Source: an uncultured Bacteroidales bacterium
GTDB taxonomy: Bacteria; Bacteroidota; Bacteroidia; Bacteroidales; UBA4417
Assembly: GCA_903822525.1 (NCBI GenBank)
Contig: CAIJPI010000166.1
Coordinates: 1 to 51,333, forward strand
Direction: 5' to 3'
Length of the DNA: 51,333 bases
The notes under the pieces are model-generated. The model did not search any database and was not told the origin of the DNA. It saw only the letters and a program-made list of their open reading frames with translations. Position numbers and translations under genes: made by a program. The first letter of the stretch is position 1, and each line of letters opens with the position of its first letter. Shown in pieces: positions 1-9,718 of the stretch.

Positions 1-62
1 AGACAAAAAGATAATCCCCAATACAACAGAGTACTTATTTTCTAACCATTAAACCTGATACC

Positions 63-566
63 ATGAAAATCCGCTTCTTTACAATCACAGCAAAAGCAAT
101 TGTATTTGTTATTGCTTTCGTATTAGTTCAATCGTGCAAAAAAAATGACAGCAATGCGGGTTGCAACAATCCTAACTTCACTGCTTCTGTTAACAGCAGT
201 GCAAATTTTAATGCATGCGGAGCCTATGCTTATGAAGTGATGAATAATTATTCTATTATTGGAAACAGCGAGAACGACTGGATTACAATCGGTTTTCTTA
301 CAAGCGATCAAAGCAAGATTGTTCCCGGCACATACCAGGTTAACAATGGTGTAACCTTGCCTTCAGGGCAATCGTTTATAGTCGATGTTGTATATAAGGA
401 AGATGGCACTGATCTTGCCCACACTTACCTCTCGACAAGTGGAACCCTGGTATTGACAGAAGCCAGTAGCACGCATTATAAGGGAACGTTCACAACTTCG
501 GCATTGCAGATGCAGGGCAGTGCTACCCGCACGCTGAGCGCTTCGTTCGATGTGAATTTTCAGTAA
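63..566 (+). CDS. hypothetical lipoprotein
   Basis: ORF with N-terminal hydrophobic signal and lipobox-like VQSC followed by KKND; no recognised domain. Confidence 0.6.
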   Translation: MKIRFFTITAKAIVFVIAFVLVQSCKKNDSNAGCNNPNFTASVNSSANFNACGAYAYEVMNNYSIIGNSENDWITIGFLTSDQSKIVPGTYQVNNGVTLPSGQSFIVDVVYKEDGTDLAHTYLSTSGTLVLTEASSTHYKGTFTTSALQMQGSATRTLSASFDVNFQ

Positions 567-803
567 TATAAACCAGTTGTATCCGGGTTTATGAACCAGG
601 GCCCATATAGTAATTGTGACAAGACTTGAGGTATAATCAAGTATACTTATGCATGCTGTAAATCCTTTTTAACTGAGGGTGGCTGCTTATTAAGGTTGTT
701 GTGTGCCAGTATCTTTGTTTAAAATATCATGCAAAGATTTAAACAATCTTGTGTGGCAACTGTTATTTGAGCACATTTAAGTTATTCCACTTCTTGGTTT
801 CAT

Positions 804-811
804 TAACTTTG
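804..811 (+). promoter_or_regulatory. candidate Bacteroidota -7 element (TAACTTTG) upstream of HMG-CoA reductase
   Basis: Matches TAnnTTTG; no good -33 TTTG found at the expected spacing. Confidence 0.35.
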
Positions 812-828
812 CGCATCAAATACCAGCA

Positions 829-2145
829 ATGAAAGATTTACACATAACAACCGGGTTTTCGCGATTGGATAAAGATCAGAAAATAGACCTGGTAGCATCA
901 CATCTTACTGAGTCAGCATTATTCAGCAATACACTACATAATTCATGGCATCGTGATGCAGGTGTACAGAAAATTTACGATGAATTCAGCGAAAACACCC
1001 TTGGTAATTATTTTTTTCCATACGGGGTTGCACCTAATTTTCTGATCAACGGCAAGATGTACATGCTCCCCCTGGTTATTGAGGAGAGTTCAGTAGTTGC
1101 AGCTGCTTCGGGTGCGGCAAAATTCTGGGCCGAAAGAGGAGGGTTTCACAGCGAAATACTTGGGCTTGAGAAAGTAGGGCAGGTACATTTTACTTTTGAT
1201 GGAGGCTTATCCCTTCTGCAACGCTTTTTTCCTGAAATCCGCCGGCAGATGCTTGCCAATACCGAACGTACTACTTCCAATATGATGAAACGCGGGGGAG
1301 GTATCACCAATATCGAACTGGTGGATATGACCGATAAAATTCCGGATTACTTTCAGGTAAAGGCAACTTTCGATACGCGCGATTCGATGGGTGCCAATTT
1401 TATAAATTCGTGCCTCGAGGAATTTGCTGATACCTTACGTGATTTTGCTGCCGGTAATGATGCTTTTGCTCCATTCAGCCTGCAGGTGATTATGTCGATA
1501 CTTTCGAACTATACACCGAATTGCCTGGTGCGCACCTGGGTTGAAGGCGAAATAAAGGAAGGACATCATTACGATGATTTTTATACTGACAGGGAATTTG
1601 TAAACCGTTTCGAAACCGGAGTGCGTATTGCTGAAGTCGATAGTTACAGGGCAACAACCCATAATAAAGGAATTTATAACGGAATTGATGCAGTGGTACT
1701 TGCTACAGGCAACGATTTCAGGGCTGTTGAAGCATGCGGGCATGCTTATGCTTCGCGAAACGGTACATACAGCAGCCTTTCACGAGTGGAAATAGAAGAA
1801 AATGTATTCCGTTTTATACTGGAGGTGCCTATGTCGCTCGGAACCGTTGGCGGACTTACAGCTTTGCATCCCCTGGCAAAGCTATCCTTGCAGCTGCTAG
1901 GAAACCCTGATGCTGCACAACTCATGATGATTGCCTCGGCAGCTGGATTGGCAAATAATTATTCGGCTGTTAAGTCGTTGGTTACCAAAGGTATTCAGAA
2001 AGGACATATGAAAATGCACCTGCTTAATATTCTGAATGTATACGAGGCTACTGATACCGAAAAAAAACATGCTGTCGATTATTTCAAGCATGAAAAAGTA
2101 TCGCATAACGCAGTAAACAGCTTCCTGCAGGCTATCCGTAGTTAA
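829..2145 (+). CDS. hydroxymethylglutaryl-CoA reductase, class II type
   Basis: Motifs ATGNDFRAVEACGHAYASRNG and LGTVGGLTALHPLAKLSLQLLG...GHMKMH; 438 aa. Confidence 0.93.
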   Translation: MKDLHITTGFSRLDKDQKIDLVASHLTESALFSNTLHNSWHRDAGVQKIYDEFSENTLGNYFFPYGVAPNFLINGKMYMLPLVIEESSVVAAASGAAKFWAERGGFHSEILGLEKVGQVHFTFDGGLSLLQRFFPEIRRQMLANTERTTSNMMKRGGGITNIELVDMTDKIPDYFQVKATFDTRDSMGANFINSCLEEFADTLRDFAAGNDAFAPFSLQVIMSILSNYTPNCLVRTWVEGEIKEGHHYDDFYTDREFVNRFETGVRIAEVDSYRATTHNKGIYNGIDAVVLATGNDFRAVEACGHAYASRNGTYSSLSRVEIEENVFRFILEVPMSLGTVGGLTALHPLAKLSLQLLGNPDAAQLMMIASAAGLANNYSAVKSLVTKGIQKGHMKMHLLNILNVYEATDTEKKHAVDYFKHEKVSHNAVNSFLQAIRS

Positions 2146-2191
2146 ACTATCAGCGAACAGGCATTTTTTGGAATGATTTTTTTAATGAACT

Positions 2192-3154
2192 TTGCCGGGT
2201 CGGAAACCGGAAACTCCCAAACTTATAAATACCTTGCAGTTCAACTCCCGATATAACGCCAAATTATTGCTTACAGCCGAATACCTGGTACTAAACGGTG
2301 CCAGGGCACTGGCAATTCCATTGCGATTCGGACAAAGTATAGCTGTAACTGAAAATACACAAGGCTTTATCTCCTGGCAATCCATTGCACATGATGGTTC
2401 AATATGGTTCAGCGGAAAATTTGAATTAAATGGCTTCAATGTCATCGAAAGCAGTAATCCTGATATTGCCATACAGCCCATGCGGATGCTACAGGCTGCC
2501 CGAAAAATAAACCCGCTTTTTAACAAGGATTCTGAAGGTTGTACTGTGGTCACCAGGCTGGATTATCCATTATTCTGGGGATTAGGCAGCAGTTCCACCT
2601 TAACGGCAGCTGTTGCGGAGTGGGCAGGAATCGACCCTTTCCGCTTGCATTTTGAAGTTTCGAAAGGTTCGGGATATGATATTGCCTGTGCGCTTGCAAG
2701 CGGACCTGTATTATACAGGCTCAGGGAAAGCAACCCTGAAATGGAAGAAGTGATTTTTTCACCTTCATTTGCTGATAAAATTTACTTTGTATACCAGGGC
2801 AGGAAACAGGATTCGGCCGAAGGTATTACTACATACCGCAACAGGAATTCAATACCGGATCAGAATATTGTTGACGCTGCTGATCTGCTGACAGAACGCA
2901 TGCTTCAAGCCGTAACTCTTTCCGAGTTCGAAAAGCTTATGGCCGAACACGAAATGCTTATTAGCAATTTACTGGGTATGCCTGGCCTCCGGCAGACCAC
3001 GTTCAGCGACCTGCCGGGCGAAGTAAAATCATTAGGTGCCTGGGGAGGTGATTTCTGCATGCTTACCTGGCGAGGCGATGCACAACTGCTGCCTGCATAC
3101 CTGAAAAGTAAAGGCCTCGAAACATGGTTTAATTTCCACGATATTGTACTTTAG
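2192..3154 (+). CDS. GHMP kinase family protein, candidate phosphomevalonate kinase
   Basis: GHMP-type motifs (LLLTAEYLVLNGARALAIPL, GLGSSSTLTAAVAEW, GSGYDIACA); lies inside a mevalonate cluster; start codon uncertain. Confidence 0.8.
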   Translation: MPGRKPETPKLINTLQFNSRYNAKLLLTAEYLVLNGARALAIPLRFGQSIAVTENTQGFISWQSIAHDGSIWFSGKFELNGFNVIESSNPDIAIQPMRMLQAARKINPLFNKDSEGCTVVTRLDYPLFWGLGSSSTLTAAVAEWAGIDPFRLHFEVSKGSGYDIACALASGPVLYRLRESNPEMEEVIFSPSFADKIYFVYQGRKQDSAEGITTYRNRNSIPDQNIVDAADLLTERMLQAVTLSEFEKLMAEHEMLISNLLGMPGLRQTTFSDLPGEVKSLGAWGGDFCMLTWRGDAQLLPAYLKSKGLETWFNFHDIVL

Positions 3155-3174
3155 CGCTCAAATTCAGTTTCCAG

Positions 3175-4260
3175 ATGACTCATTCTGATTTTTCCGGTTC
3201 CAGATTACTATCCCCTTTAGCTGAACCTGTCCAGGTTTCATGGCAGTCGCCCAGTAATATTGCACTTGTAAAATACTGGGGTAAAACCGGTCAGCAACTT
3301 CCGCTAAACCCCTCGCTCAGCATGACATTGTCAGAAGCCTATACCGAAACCATACTTTCAGCTCTACCCCGCGAAACTGAAGGCCCGGTTGAACTCGGAT
3401 TCTGGTTCGAAGGCTTGCCTCATGCATCTTTCGGCAATCGCATGACGAAATTTTTGGAAACGGTCACCGAAATTTTCCCCTGGTTGCAGCAGGTAAATCT
3501 TAAACTCGAAACCCATAATACTTTTCCTCATTCGGCCGGTATCGCTTCATCGGCTTCGGCTTTCAGCGCACTGGCATTATGCCTGTGTTCGCTCGATGCT
3601 GTGCTTTGTGGAATTCTGCTCGACGAAGATGAATTCAGGTTCAAGGCTTCCTATATTGCCCGCTTAGGTTCAGGAAGTGCATGCAGATCGGTTTATCCCG
3701 GCTTTACAGTCTGGGGTGCTGCCAGGGCTGTGCCTGGTTTCTCCGACCTGGCTGCTGTGCCGGTTACAGAAGTGCATCGCGATTTTAAGAGCCTGAAAGA
3801 TACCATCATAATTGTTAGCCGGAACGAAAAGCCTGTTTCCAGTTCCGATGGGCATAAACGGATGAAAGGGCACCCTTTTGCCGAAGCACGTATAAAACAG
3901 GCTGTTAATAATACCGCCGAACTGCTCGAAGCTATTAAAACCGGAGATAAGCAAACTTTTATAAGGATTGTTGAAAATGAAGCCTTTACTTTGCATGCGC
4001 TAATGATGACTTCAGAAGATGGTTTTATGCTTATGCAACCCGAAACTGTCCGAATTATCAGTCGCATACAGGAGTTAAGAAAGGAAACAGGTCTCGATAT
4101 CTGCTTTACCCTTGATGCCGGTCCCAATATTCATTTGCTTTATTTTGCAGATCAAAGTGAACAAGTTAGAAAATTAATTGTTGAAGAATTATTAAAAAAC
4201 AATGAACAAAATTTGCGGATTGACGATTATTGCGGTAGTGGTCCTGTCAAGATTACTTAG
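3175..4260 (+). CDS. mvaD: diphosphomevalonate decarboxylase
   Basis: SPSNIALVKYWGK, HSAGIASSASAFSALA, GSGSACRS, TLDAGPNIHLLY motifs. Confidence 0.92.
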   Translation: MTHSDFSGSRLLSPLAEPVQVSWQSPSNIALVKYWGKTGQQLPLNPSLSMTLSEAYTETILSALPRETEGPVELGFWFEGLPHASFGNRMTKFLETVTEIFPWLQQVNLKLETHNTFPHSAGIASSASAFSALALCLCSLDAVLCGILLDEDEFRFKASYIARLGSGSACRSVYPGFTVWGAARAVPGFSDLAAVPVTEVHRDFKSLKDTIIIVSRNEKPVSSSDGHKRMKGHPFAEARIKQAVNNTAELLEAIKTGDKQTFIRIVENEAFTLHALMMTSEDGFMLMQPETVRIISRIQELRKETGLDICFTLDAGPNIHLLYFADQSEQVRKLIVEELLKNNEQNLRIDDYCGSGPVKIT

Positions 4261-4305
4261 AACCCTTTAATTTTCGCTGCATCAGGTTTTTGTAAAAAAA
4301 TTATA

Positions 4306-5271
4306 ATGGTTATTAAGGCAGATATTTTTTACGGCAAAGTATTGTTATTCGGCGAGTACAGCATTCTTTTCAACTCCAAAGGACTGACAATTCCATATAC
4401 ACATTTCACGGGGCAACTGAGTTTTATCAACGACGATAAATACACGGATTACGAGTTCGCGGTGCAGTCGAATAAACAGATGAAATCGTTCCTCGATTTT
4501 ATGCTTGAGCTCGAAGCGAAAGCTGAAATGCCATGTAATATTGATTTTAAAAGATTTGCATCCGATATTGAGAAAGGCCTGTATTTTGAATCGAATATCC
4601 CACAAGGATATGGTATAGGCAGTTCCGGGGCTTTGGTTGCATCAGTTTACGACAGGTACTGCATCGGTAAAATTGAGGCAAATGAGTCTATTTCGGGTGC
4701 GAACATCAGCAAGCTAAGGGAGATTTTCTCCAGGCTTGAATCCCTGTTCCATGGAAAGAGTAGTGGTATCGACCCTTTGAACTGCTACCTTCAGCATCCT
4801 TTACTTATTCACTCGCGCGAAGACATTGCCATTACCGGAGTTCCACGTAGTAAGTTCGAAAGCGAAGGCGTTATTTTTCTGGTTGATACAGGAAAAATAG
4901 GGAAAACAGGTCCGTTAGTGAACCATTTTCTCGAGCAGATGCGCTTTAAAGACTATGAAAATCTTTTCAAAGCTGAATATATTCCTTTTGTCAACCAATG
5001 TATCTCTGATATTCTGAGCGGTAATATGCGGTCCTTTTTCGAATCGCTTATAAAGGTTTCGGCTTTTCAGCTGAAACATTTCACCAATATGATCCCCGAA
5101 AACTTTATGCCTGCCTGGCAGTGGGGACTCGATTCGGGCAAGTTCCAGCTTAAACTCTGCGGTTCTGGTGGAGGTGGTTTCTTGTTAGGATTTACCACTG
5201 ACTATGCTGCTGCAAAAAACTATTTTTCGGGTCTGCACCACGACCTGATTCCGGTTTATAAATCGGTGTAA
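4306..5271 (+). CDS. mevalonate kinase (GHMP kinase)
   Basis: GKVLLFGEYSIL, PQGYGIGSSGALVASVY, GKSSGIDPLNCYL, CGSGGGGFLLGF motifs. Confidence 0.87.
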   Translation: MVIKADIFYGKVLLFGEYSILFNSKGLTIPYTHFTGQLSFINDDKYTDYEFAVQSNKQMKSFLDFMLELEAKAEMPCNIDFKRFASDIEKGLYFESNIPQGYGIGSSGALVASVYDRYCIGKIEANESISGANISKLREIFSRLESLFHGKSSGIDPLNCYLQHPLLIHSREDIAITGVPRSKFESEGVIFLVDTGKIGKTGPLVNHFLEQMRFKDYENLFKAEYIPFVNQCISDILSGNMRSFFESLIKVSAFQLKHFTNMIPENFMPAWQWGLDSGKFQLKLCGSGGGGFLLGFTTDYAAAKNYFSGLHHDLIPVYKSV

Positions 5272-5303
5272 TCGGCCGAAACACTACACTTCCAGTAATT
5301 ATC

Positions 5304-5334
5304 TTTTCCGGGAATATATTTTCCTGTATTTTTG
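5304..5334 (+). promoter_or_regulatory. candidate Bacteroidota promoter for adenine deaminase
   Basis: TTTT-N19-TATTTTTG, close to TTTG-N19-TAnnTTTG, 33 bp upstream of the ATG. Confidence 0.55.
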
Positions 5335-5366
5335 TATCAGAGACCTAAGTTTTTGTATTTCAAATT

Positions 5367-7016
5367 ATGGAAAAAACATTTATTCTTTCCGGCCAGATCG
5401 TTGATGTTGTATCAGGATCAATTTTTCCAGGAAAAATCGAAATTACTGAAGGTAAAATCTCTTCAGTAACAACTTGCACTGTTCCCGAAAAACAATACAT
5501 CCTTCCCGGATTAATTGATGCGCATGTACACATCGAAAGTTCGATGCTGGTTCCGGCTGAATTTGCGCGCCTGGCAGTGGTGCACGGCACAACAGCTACC
5601 GTTTCCGACCCGCACGAAATTGCCAATGTACTTGGGATGGAAGGGGTTGATTTCATGATCGGTAACGGCAATCTCACGCCTTTCAAATTTCACTTTGGTG
5701 CACCTTCGTGTGTTCCTGCCACAGGATTCGAATCGTCGGGTGCTGTGATCAGTGCCAGTGAAATCGGACAGTTACTTCAGCGTGACGATATTTATTACCT
5801 TTCGGAAATGATGAATTTTCCCGGAGTTATTTTCGGCGATGCTGAAGTTCATCAGAAACTGGCATTGGCCGCCAGATTTAACAAACCTGTCGACGGGCAT
5901 GCACCCGGACTCGACAGCGATTCAATTAAAAAATATGCTGCGGCCGGTATTTCAACTGATCACGAATGTACCAGTCTTACCGAAGCCATCGAGAAAATCG
6001 ACGCCGGAATGCATATTCTGATTCGTGAAGGGAGTGCAGCCCGCAATTTTGATGCCTTGGTTCCGCTTTTGGGCACACATCCCGAAAAGGTGATGTTTTG
6101 CAGCGACGATAAACATCCCGACGACCTTGTAGCCGGACACATAAACCTGCTTGTAAAACGGGCTCTGCTGGCCGGATACGACCCTATGGCTGTTATCAGG
6201 GCATGTACATTGAATCCGGTGAGGCATTATAAACTGGGTTGCGGACTGCTTCAGCCAGGCGATGCTGCCGATATAGCAATTGTTGATGATCTGTCGGCAT
6301 TCCTTGTAAGGGAAACATATATTGACGGAGTATTAACTGCCAGCGTAGGAAAAACATTGCTTCCTTCAGCTGGCTATGCATCCCCTAACCGGTTTTTAGC
6401 GCCAAAAACGGGCATTGAGGATCTTACAGTTGAGGAAGGCGCTGGCAAACTTAAAGTAATAAGGGCTTTTGACGGCGACCTGGTAACCGAGAAATTTTTA
6501 ACCTATGCACTGGTAAAAGATGGTAAAGTGGTAAGCGATGTTCAGAACGATATCCTGAAAATTACTGTAATTAACCGCTACCAGCCTTCGCGTCCTGCAG
6601 TTGCATTTATTCAGGGGTTCGGACTCAGGTGCGGGGCCATGGCTTCCACTGTGGCACACGACAGCCATAATATAATCTGTGTCGGAACCAACGATGCCGA
6701 TATGGTTTCGGTTATAAACAGCCTGGTTGCAAATAAAGGAGGAGTCGCAGTTACTGATGGTCTAAACCTGGATGTGCTTCCACTTCCTGTTGCCGGTTTG
6801 ATGTCAGGAATGGATGGATACGGAGTTGCCGTTGCCTACGAGGCTATTAACAAAAAAGCACTGGCATTGGGAGGTTCGTTACGCGCACCTTTTATGACCC
6901 TTTCATTTATGGCTTTGCTGGTGATCCCTGAATTAAAACTCAGCGATAAAGGTTTGTTTGATGGAAGCCTGTTTGCTTTTACTGATTTGTTCGAATCAGA
7001 AACAGAATCAAATTGA
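5367..7016 (+). CDS. ade: adenine deaminase
   Basis: LPGLIDAHVHIESSML, VHGTTATVSDPHEIANVLG, FCSDDKHPDDL; full-length 549 aa amidohydrolase. Confidence 0.93.
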   Translation: MEKTFILSGQIVDVVSGSIFPGKIEITEGKISSVTTCTVPEKQYILPGLIDAHVHIESSMLVPAEFARLAVVHGTTATVSDPHEIANVLGMEGVDFMIGNGNLTPFKFHFGAPSCVPATGFESSGAVISASEIGQLLQRDDIYYLSEMMNFPGVIFGDAEVHQKLALAARFNKPVDGHAPGLDSDSIKKYAAAGISTDHECTSLTEAIEKIDAGMHILIREGSAARNFDALVPLLGTHPEKVMFCSDDKHPDDLVAGHINLLVKRALLAGYDPMAVIRACTLNPVRHYKLGCGLLQPGDAADIAIVDDLSAFLVRETYIDGVLTASVGKTLLPSAGYASPNRFLAPKTGIEDLTVEEGAGKLKVIRAFDGDLVTEKFLTYALVKDGKVVSDVQNDILKITVINRYQPSRPAVAFIQGFGLRCGAMASTVAHDSHNIICVGTNDADMVSVINSLVANKGGVAVTDGLNLDVLPLPVAGLMSGMDGYGVAVAYEAINKKALALGGSLRAPFMTLSFMALLVIPELKLSDKGLFDGSLFAFTDLFESETESN

Positions 7017-7184
7017 TTTTTTTGTTGTGTTGTACAACAGGAATTATGCTCTGCTACCCCGGATTTTAAAATAAATATCGGTATTTTATGATTGCTACAT
7101 AATTGATATATAGTTTTTTATAAAATATTTATGATAACAAATGAATAAATATACATATTTACGATCTGGTAATGTATTTATTTA

Positions 7185-7192
7185 TACTTTTG
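7185..7192 (+). promoter_or_regulatory. candidate -7 element (TACTTTTG) for the ArsR-type regulator
   Basis: Matches TAnnTTTG just upstream of the ATG; -33 not convincing. Confidence 0.4.
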
Positions 7193-7208
7193 CAAAAAAA
7201 TAACTGAA

Positions 7209-7514
7209 ATGACTGAACATTTGAAACTTGACATTGTAAAACTTGAAGCAGCAGCAAGTAAACTGCGTGCCATGGCTCACCCTATGCGTATAGCAATTAT
7301 CGAATTGCTTAATAACAACAAGAAACTTAATGTTACTGAGATATATGAGTCACTGCGTATTGAGCAGGCAGCAGCATCGCATCATCTTAATATTCTGAAA
7401 AGTAAGGGTATTCTTGCCTCGAAGCGTGATGGCAAACAGATTCATTATTCATTAAAAAACAGTACACTTCTCGATATTATTACCTGCATCAATAAATGCA
7501 ACGAAGCTCAGTAA
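7209..7514 (+). CDS. ArsR family winged-helix transcriptional regulator
   Basis: RAMAHPMRIAIIELL...VTEIYESLRIEQAAASHHLNILKSKGILASKRDGKQIHYSL. Confidence 0.88.
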   Translation: MTEHLKLDIVKLEAAASKLRAMAHPMRIAIIELLNNNKKLNVTEIYESLRIEQAAASHHLNILKSKGILASKRDGKQIHYSLKNSTLLDIITCINKCNEAQ

Positions 7515-7555
7515 TACTGACGAAGTAGTTTAATTTTCCGGCTGGTCCTCAGGGA

Positions 7556-9259
7556 CTACAGATCCCATATTTCTTCCAGTTCCCAATTGGTATGCACCTC
7601 AAATATTTTGGGGTGCACGAGTACTCTTTCGGGCTGGATTTTCTTTATAAACTCCCCGGTATCCCATCTGCCGTTTCCATTGGCATCCATTATGGCTTTC
7701 AGTCCGTATTTGGCAGGAGCAAGCAATCCGAAATCAACCCTTTTACCGTTGGTGACAATATGCTGATCGACAACCAGCCCTTTTTCGGTTAACAGTTGTA
7801 TAATCACCGGGCAGGTTTGTTCAAGTCTGTTGACAACCACAGCAAATTTTCCGTATTCATCCACAGCGCGCATCTGTATCGTTACATGCGTCGAATCGCA
7901 GGTATCGCTGTAAATGTCATATAATGAACTTTTGGGAATATAAAGGTCATATTTATCATTTGAGTTCCAGTTGTAGGTGACCAGTAAATGCCGGTGTATG
8001 CTGTCGGTAAACCGCGCCACAGGAGTAATGGTATTGGTATCTGCAGCAGTTTTTATGGTGAGCTTTAAAGCGCTCAGGTCATATGTTTTTACAGGGTTCA
8101 CAAACGAAAGCAAAAGCGGTTTGCTATAGCCGAGCATACCGTTGCCCAGTGATGTAGTATACCGCAAAGGGATAGCCTTTCCGCTGCTTTTCGCCCTGCC
8201 TGTTACTTTCATGGCTGTGGCAATGCTGATGGTGTCGAGAACCACTCCCAGTTCGGAAACTTCAAGTTGCAGGGTGTCAGGGATGTTCAGTAACCAGGCA
8301 TTCAGTGTATCATTTGCATGGTTCCATTCCTGAACTGCCCAGGGTAATGAGTCAGCGATATTTAAAGCACGGAATCCGGGCGAGGATACCGGGTACCGGA
8401 AAGCTACCATAAGCCTGTTTTTAGCTGCTATGGTACTTTTAAGGATACGCTGTGTTGAGTCAGGTTCAGGGAAAAGGTTAATTGAAACCAGAATCTGTTT
8501 TCCAAGATCTGATTGTTTGACTGCATTGGTATCGTTCAGGTTCACCGCATTGTAATAAGGCTGAACGGAATCGGAACTGAAACCTATCATTTCTGTAGGC
8601 AGGTTATACATATAATCGCTGTTGCCATCCAGAAGGGCTACTGCACGGTATTTGCCTGATGCCAGGCAGTTCAGACGGAAATTTCCGTTTTCGGTTGTAC
8701 GCGAAACATAAACAGGAATCTGCTTCATTGGCAGCGAATCAGTGAAATCGGAATACAGCATGACCAATGCGCCTTTTACGGGCATACGGGTAAACGCATC
8801 GGTAACATTGCCCGAAAGGCTAAGCGAGTCGATATCAGGACCGGTCGAAAATGCAAAATTGAAATTGGCAAACGGGTTGTTTTCAGAAATATCGACAATG
8901 GCATCGCCCAGGTAAAAATTATAGGTGGTATTAACGCGGAGCGAATCTTCAAGTTTTATCACAACCGAGTGCCCTTTTATTTTAATATCGGGTAAATCCT
9001 TGAGAGGAGGTGAGATAAGGAGATATTTTTCGGGTGTTTTTAGTTCAATATATTCATCAAAATTAAGTACGATCTTATTCCCGTTGAAATTTGTAGAGAG
9101 GTCGGATGGCTGCGAACTGAGCATTTTGGGAGGTGTTATGTCTTTCGGCCCCCCGGTAGGTGAAACTATAGTAGCACACGAAATGGCATATAGAGCTAAG
9201 GCGACCGGTATGAACAGTTTCAGTATCGTAAGGAAATATTTTTGCAGGCCGGATTGCAT
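7556..9259 (-). CDS. Ig-like domain-containing lipoprotein (SbsA Ig-like N-terminus)
   Basis: Lipobox AISC followed by ATIVSPTGGPKDITPPKMLSSQPSD and IVLNFDEYIELK; typical Bacteroidota family. Confidence 0.8.
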   Translation of the reverse strand: MQSGLQKYFLTILKLFIPVALALYAISCATIVSPTGGPKDITPPKMLSSQPSDLSTNFNGNKIVLNFDEYIELKTPEKYLLISPPLKDLPDIKIKGHSVVIKLEDSLRVNTTYNFYLGDAIVDISENNPFANFNFAFSTGPDIDSLSLSGNVTDAFTRMPVKGALVMLYSDFTDSLPMKQIPVYVSRTTENGNFRLNCLASGKYRAVALLDGNSDYMYNLPTEMIGFSSDSVQPYYNAVNLNDTNAVKQSDLGKQILVSINLFPEPDSTQRILKSTIAAKNRLMVAFRYPVSSPGFRALNIADSLPWAVQEWNHANDTLNAWLLNIPDTLQLEVSELGVVLDTISIATAMKVTGRAKSSGKAIPLRYTTSLGNGMLGYSKPLLLSFVNPVKTYDLSALKLTIKTAADTNTITPVARFTDSIHRHLLVTYNWNSNDKYDLYIPKSSLYDIYSDTCDSTHVTIQMRAVDEYGKFAVVVNRLEQTCPVIIQLLTEKGLVVDQHIVTNGKRVDFGLLAPAKYGLKAIMDANGNGRWDTGEFIKKIQPERVLVHPKIFEVHTNWELEEIWDL

Positions 9260-9718
9260 ATGTTGTGATTTTGCTTTTGCAAAGATGATAAAAATCCGGG
9301 GAGTAAATCATATCTTCTTTCAGTATTGGGTGCTTTAGAGAAAGTAAATTTATAATACCGTTCTGATACTTAAATTTATATCACACCAGCTGAAGTGATT
9401 AATATATTAATGGTTTTACACTATATTTGTGGCAGGCAAACTAAAGATATTTTTTTGCCTTGCCTTTTATATACTGCTTTCACCTTCCAGCTCGTATTAT
9501 TCTTCCTTTATCGGCTTTTTCCTGTACCACTGAATTTATCACTTGCCCTGCCTTTTAATTCCATTGTGAAGCTGGTAATTTGCCCGGCTGCAATGGCAAG
9601 TATTAAATATTGTTCTGCTTGGATAAGTGAAAGCTGAAGCACTATTTCAAATTCCCAGGAGTTCCCGTCGGCATGTATTTCTATTTACCATTACAGTTAT
9701 ATGTTAGTCTGAATAGCT

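Noticed and set aside
9395-9637. 80-aa + strand ORF in the 9260-9718 gap
   Set aside because: Low-complexity hydrophobic translation with no domain; likely chance ORF.
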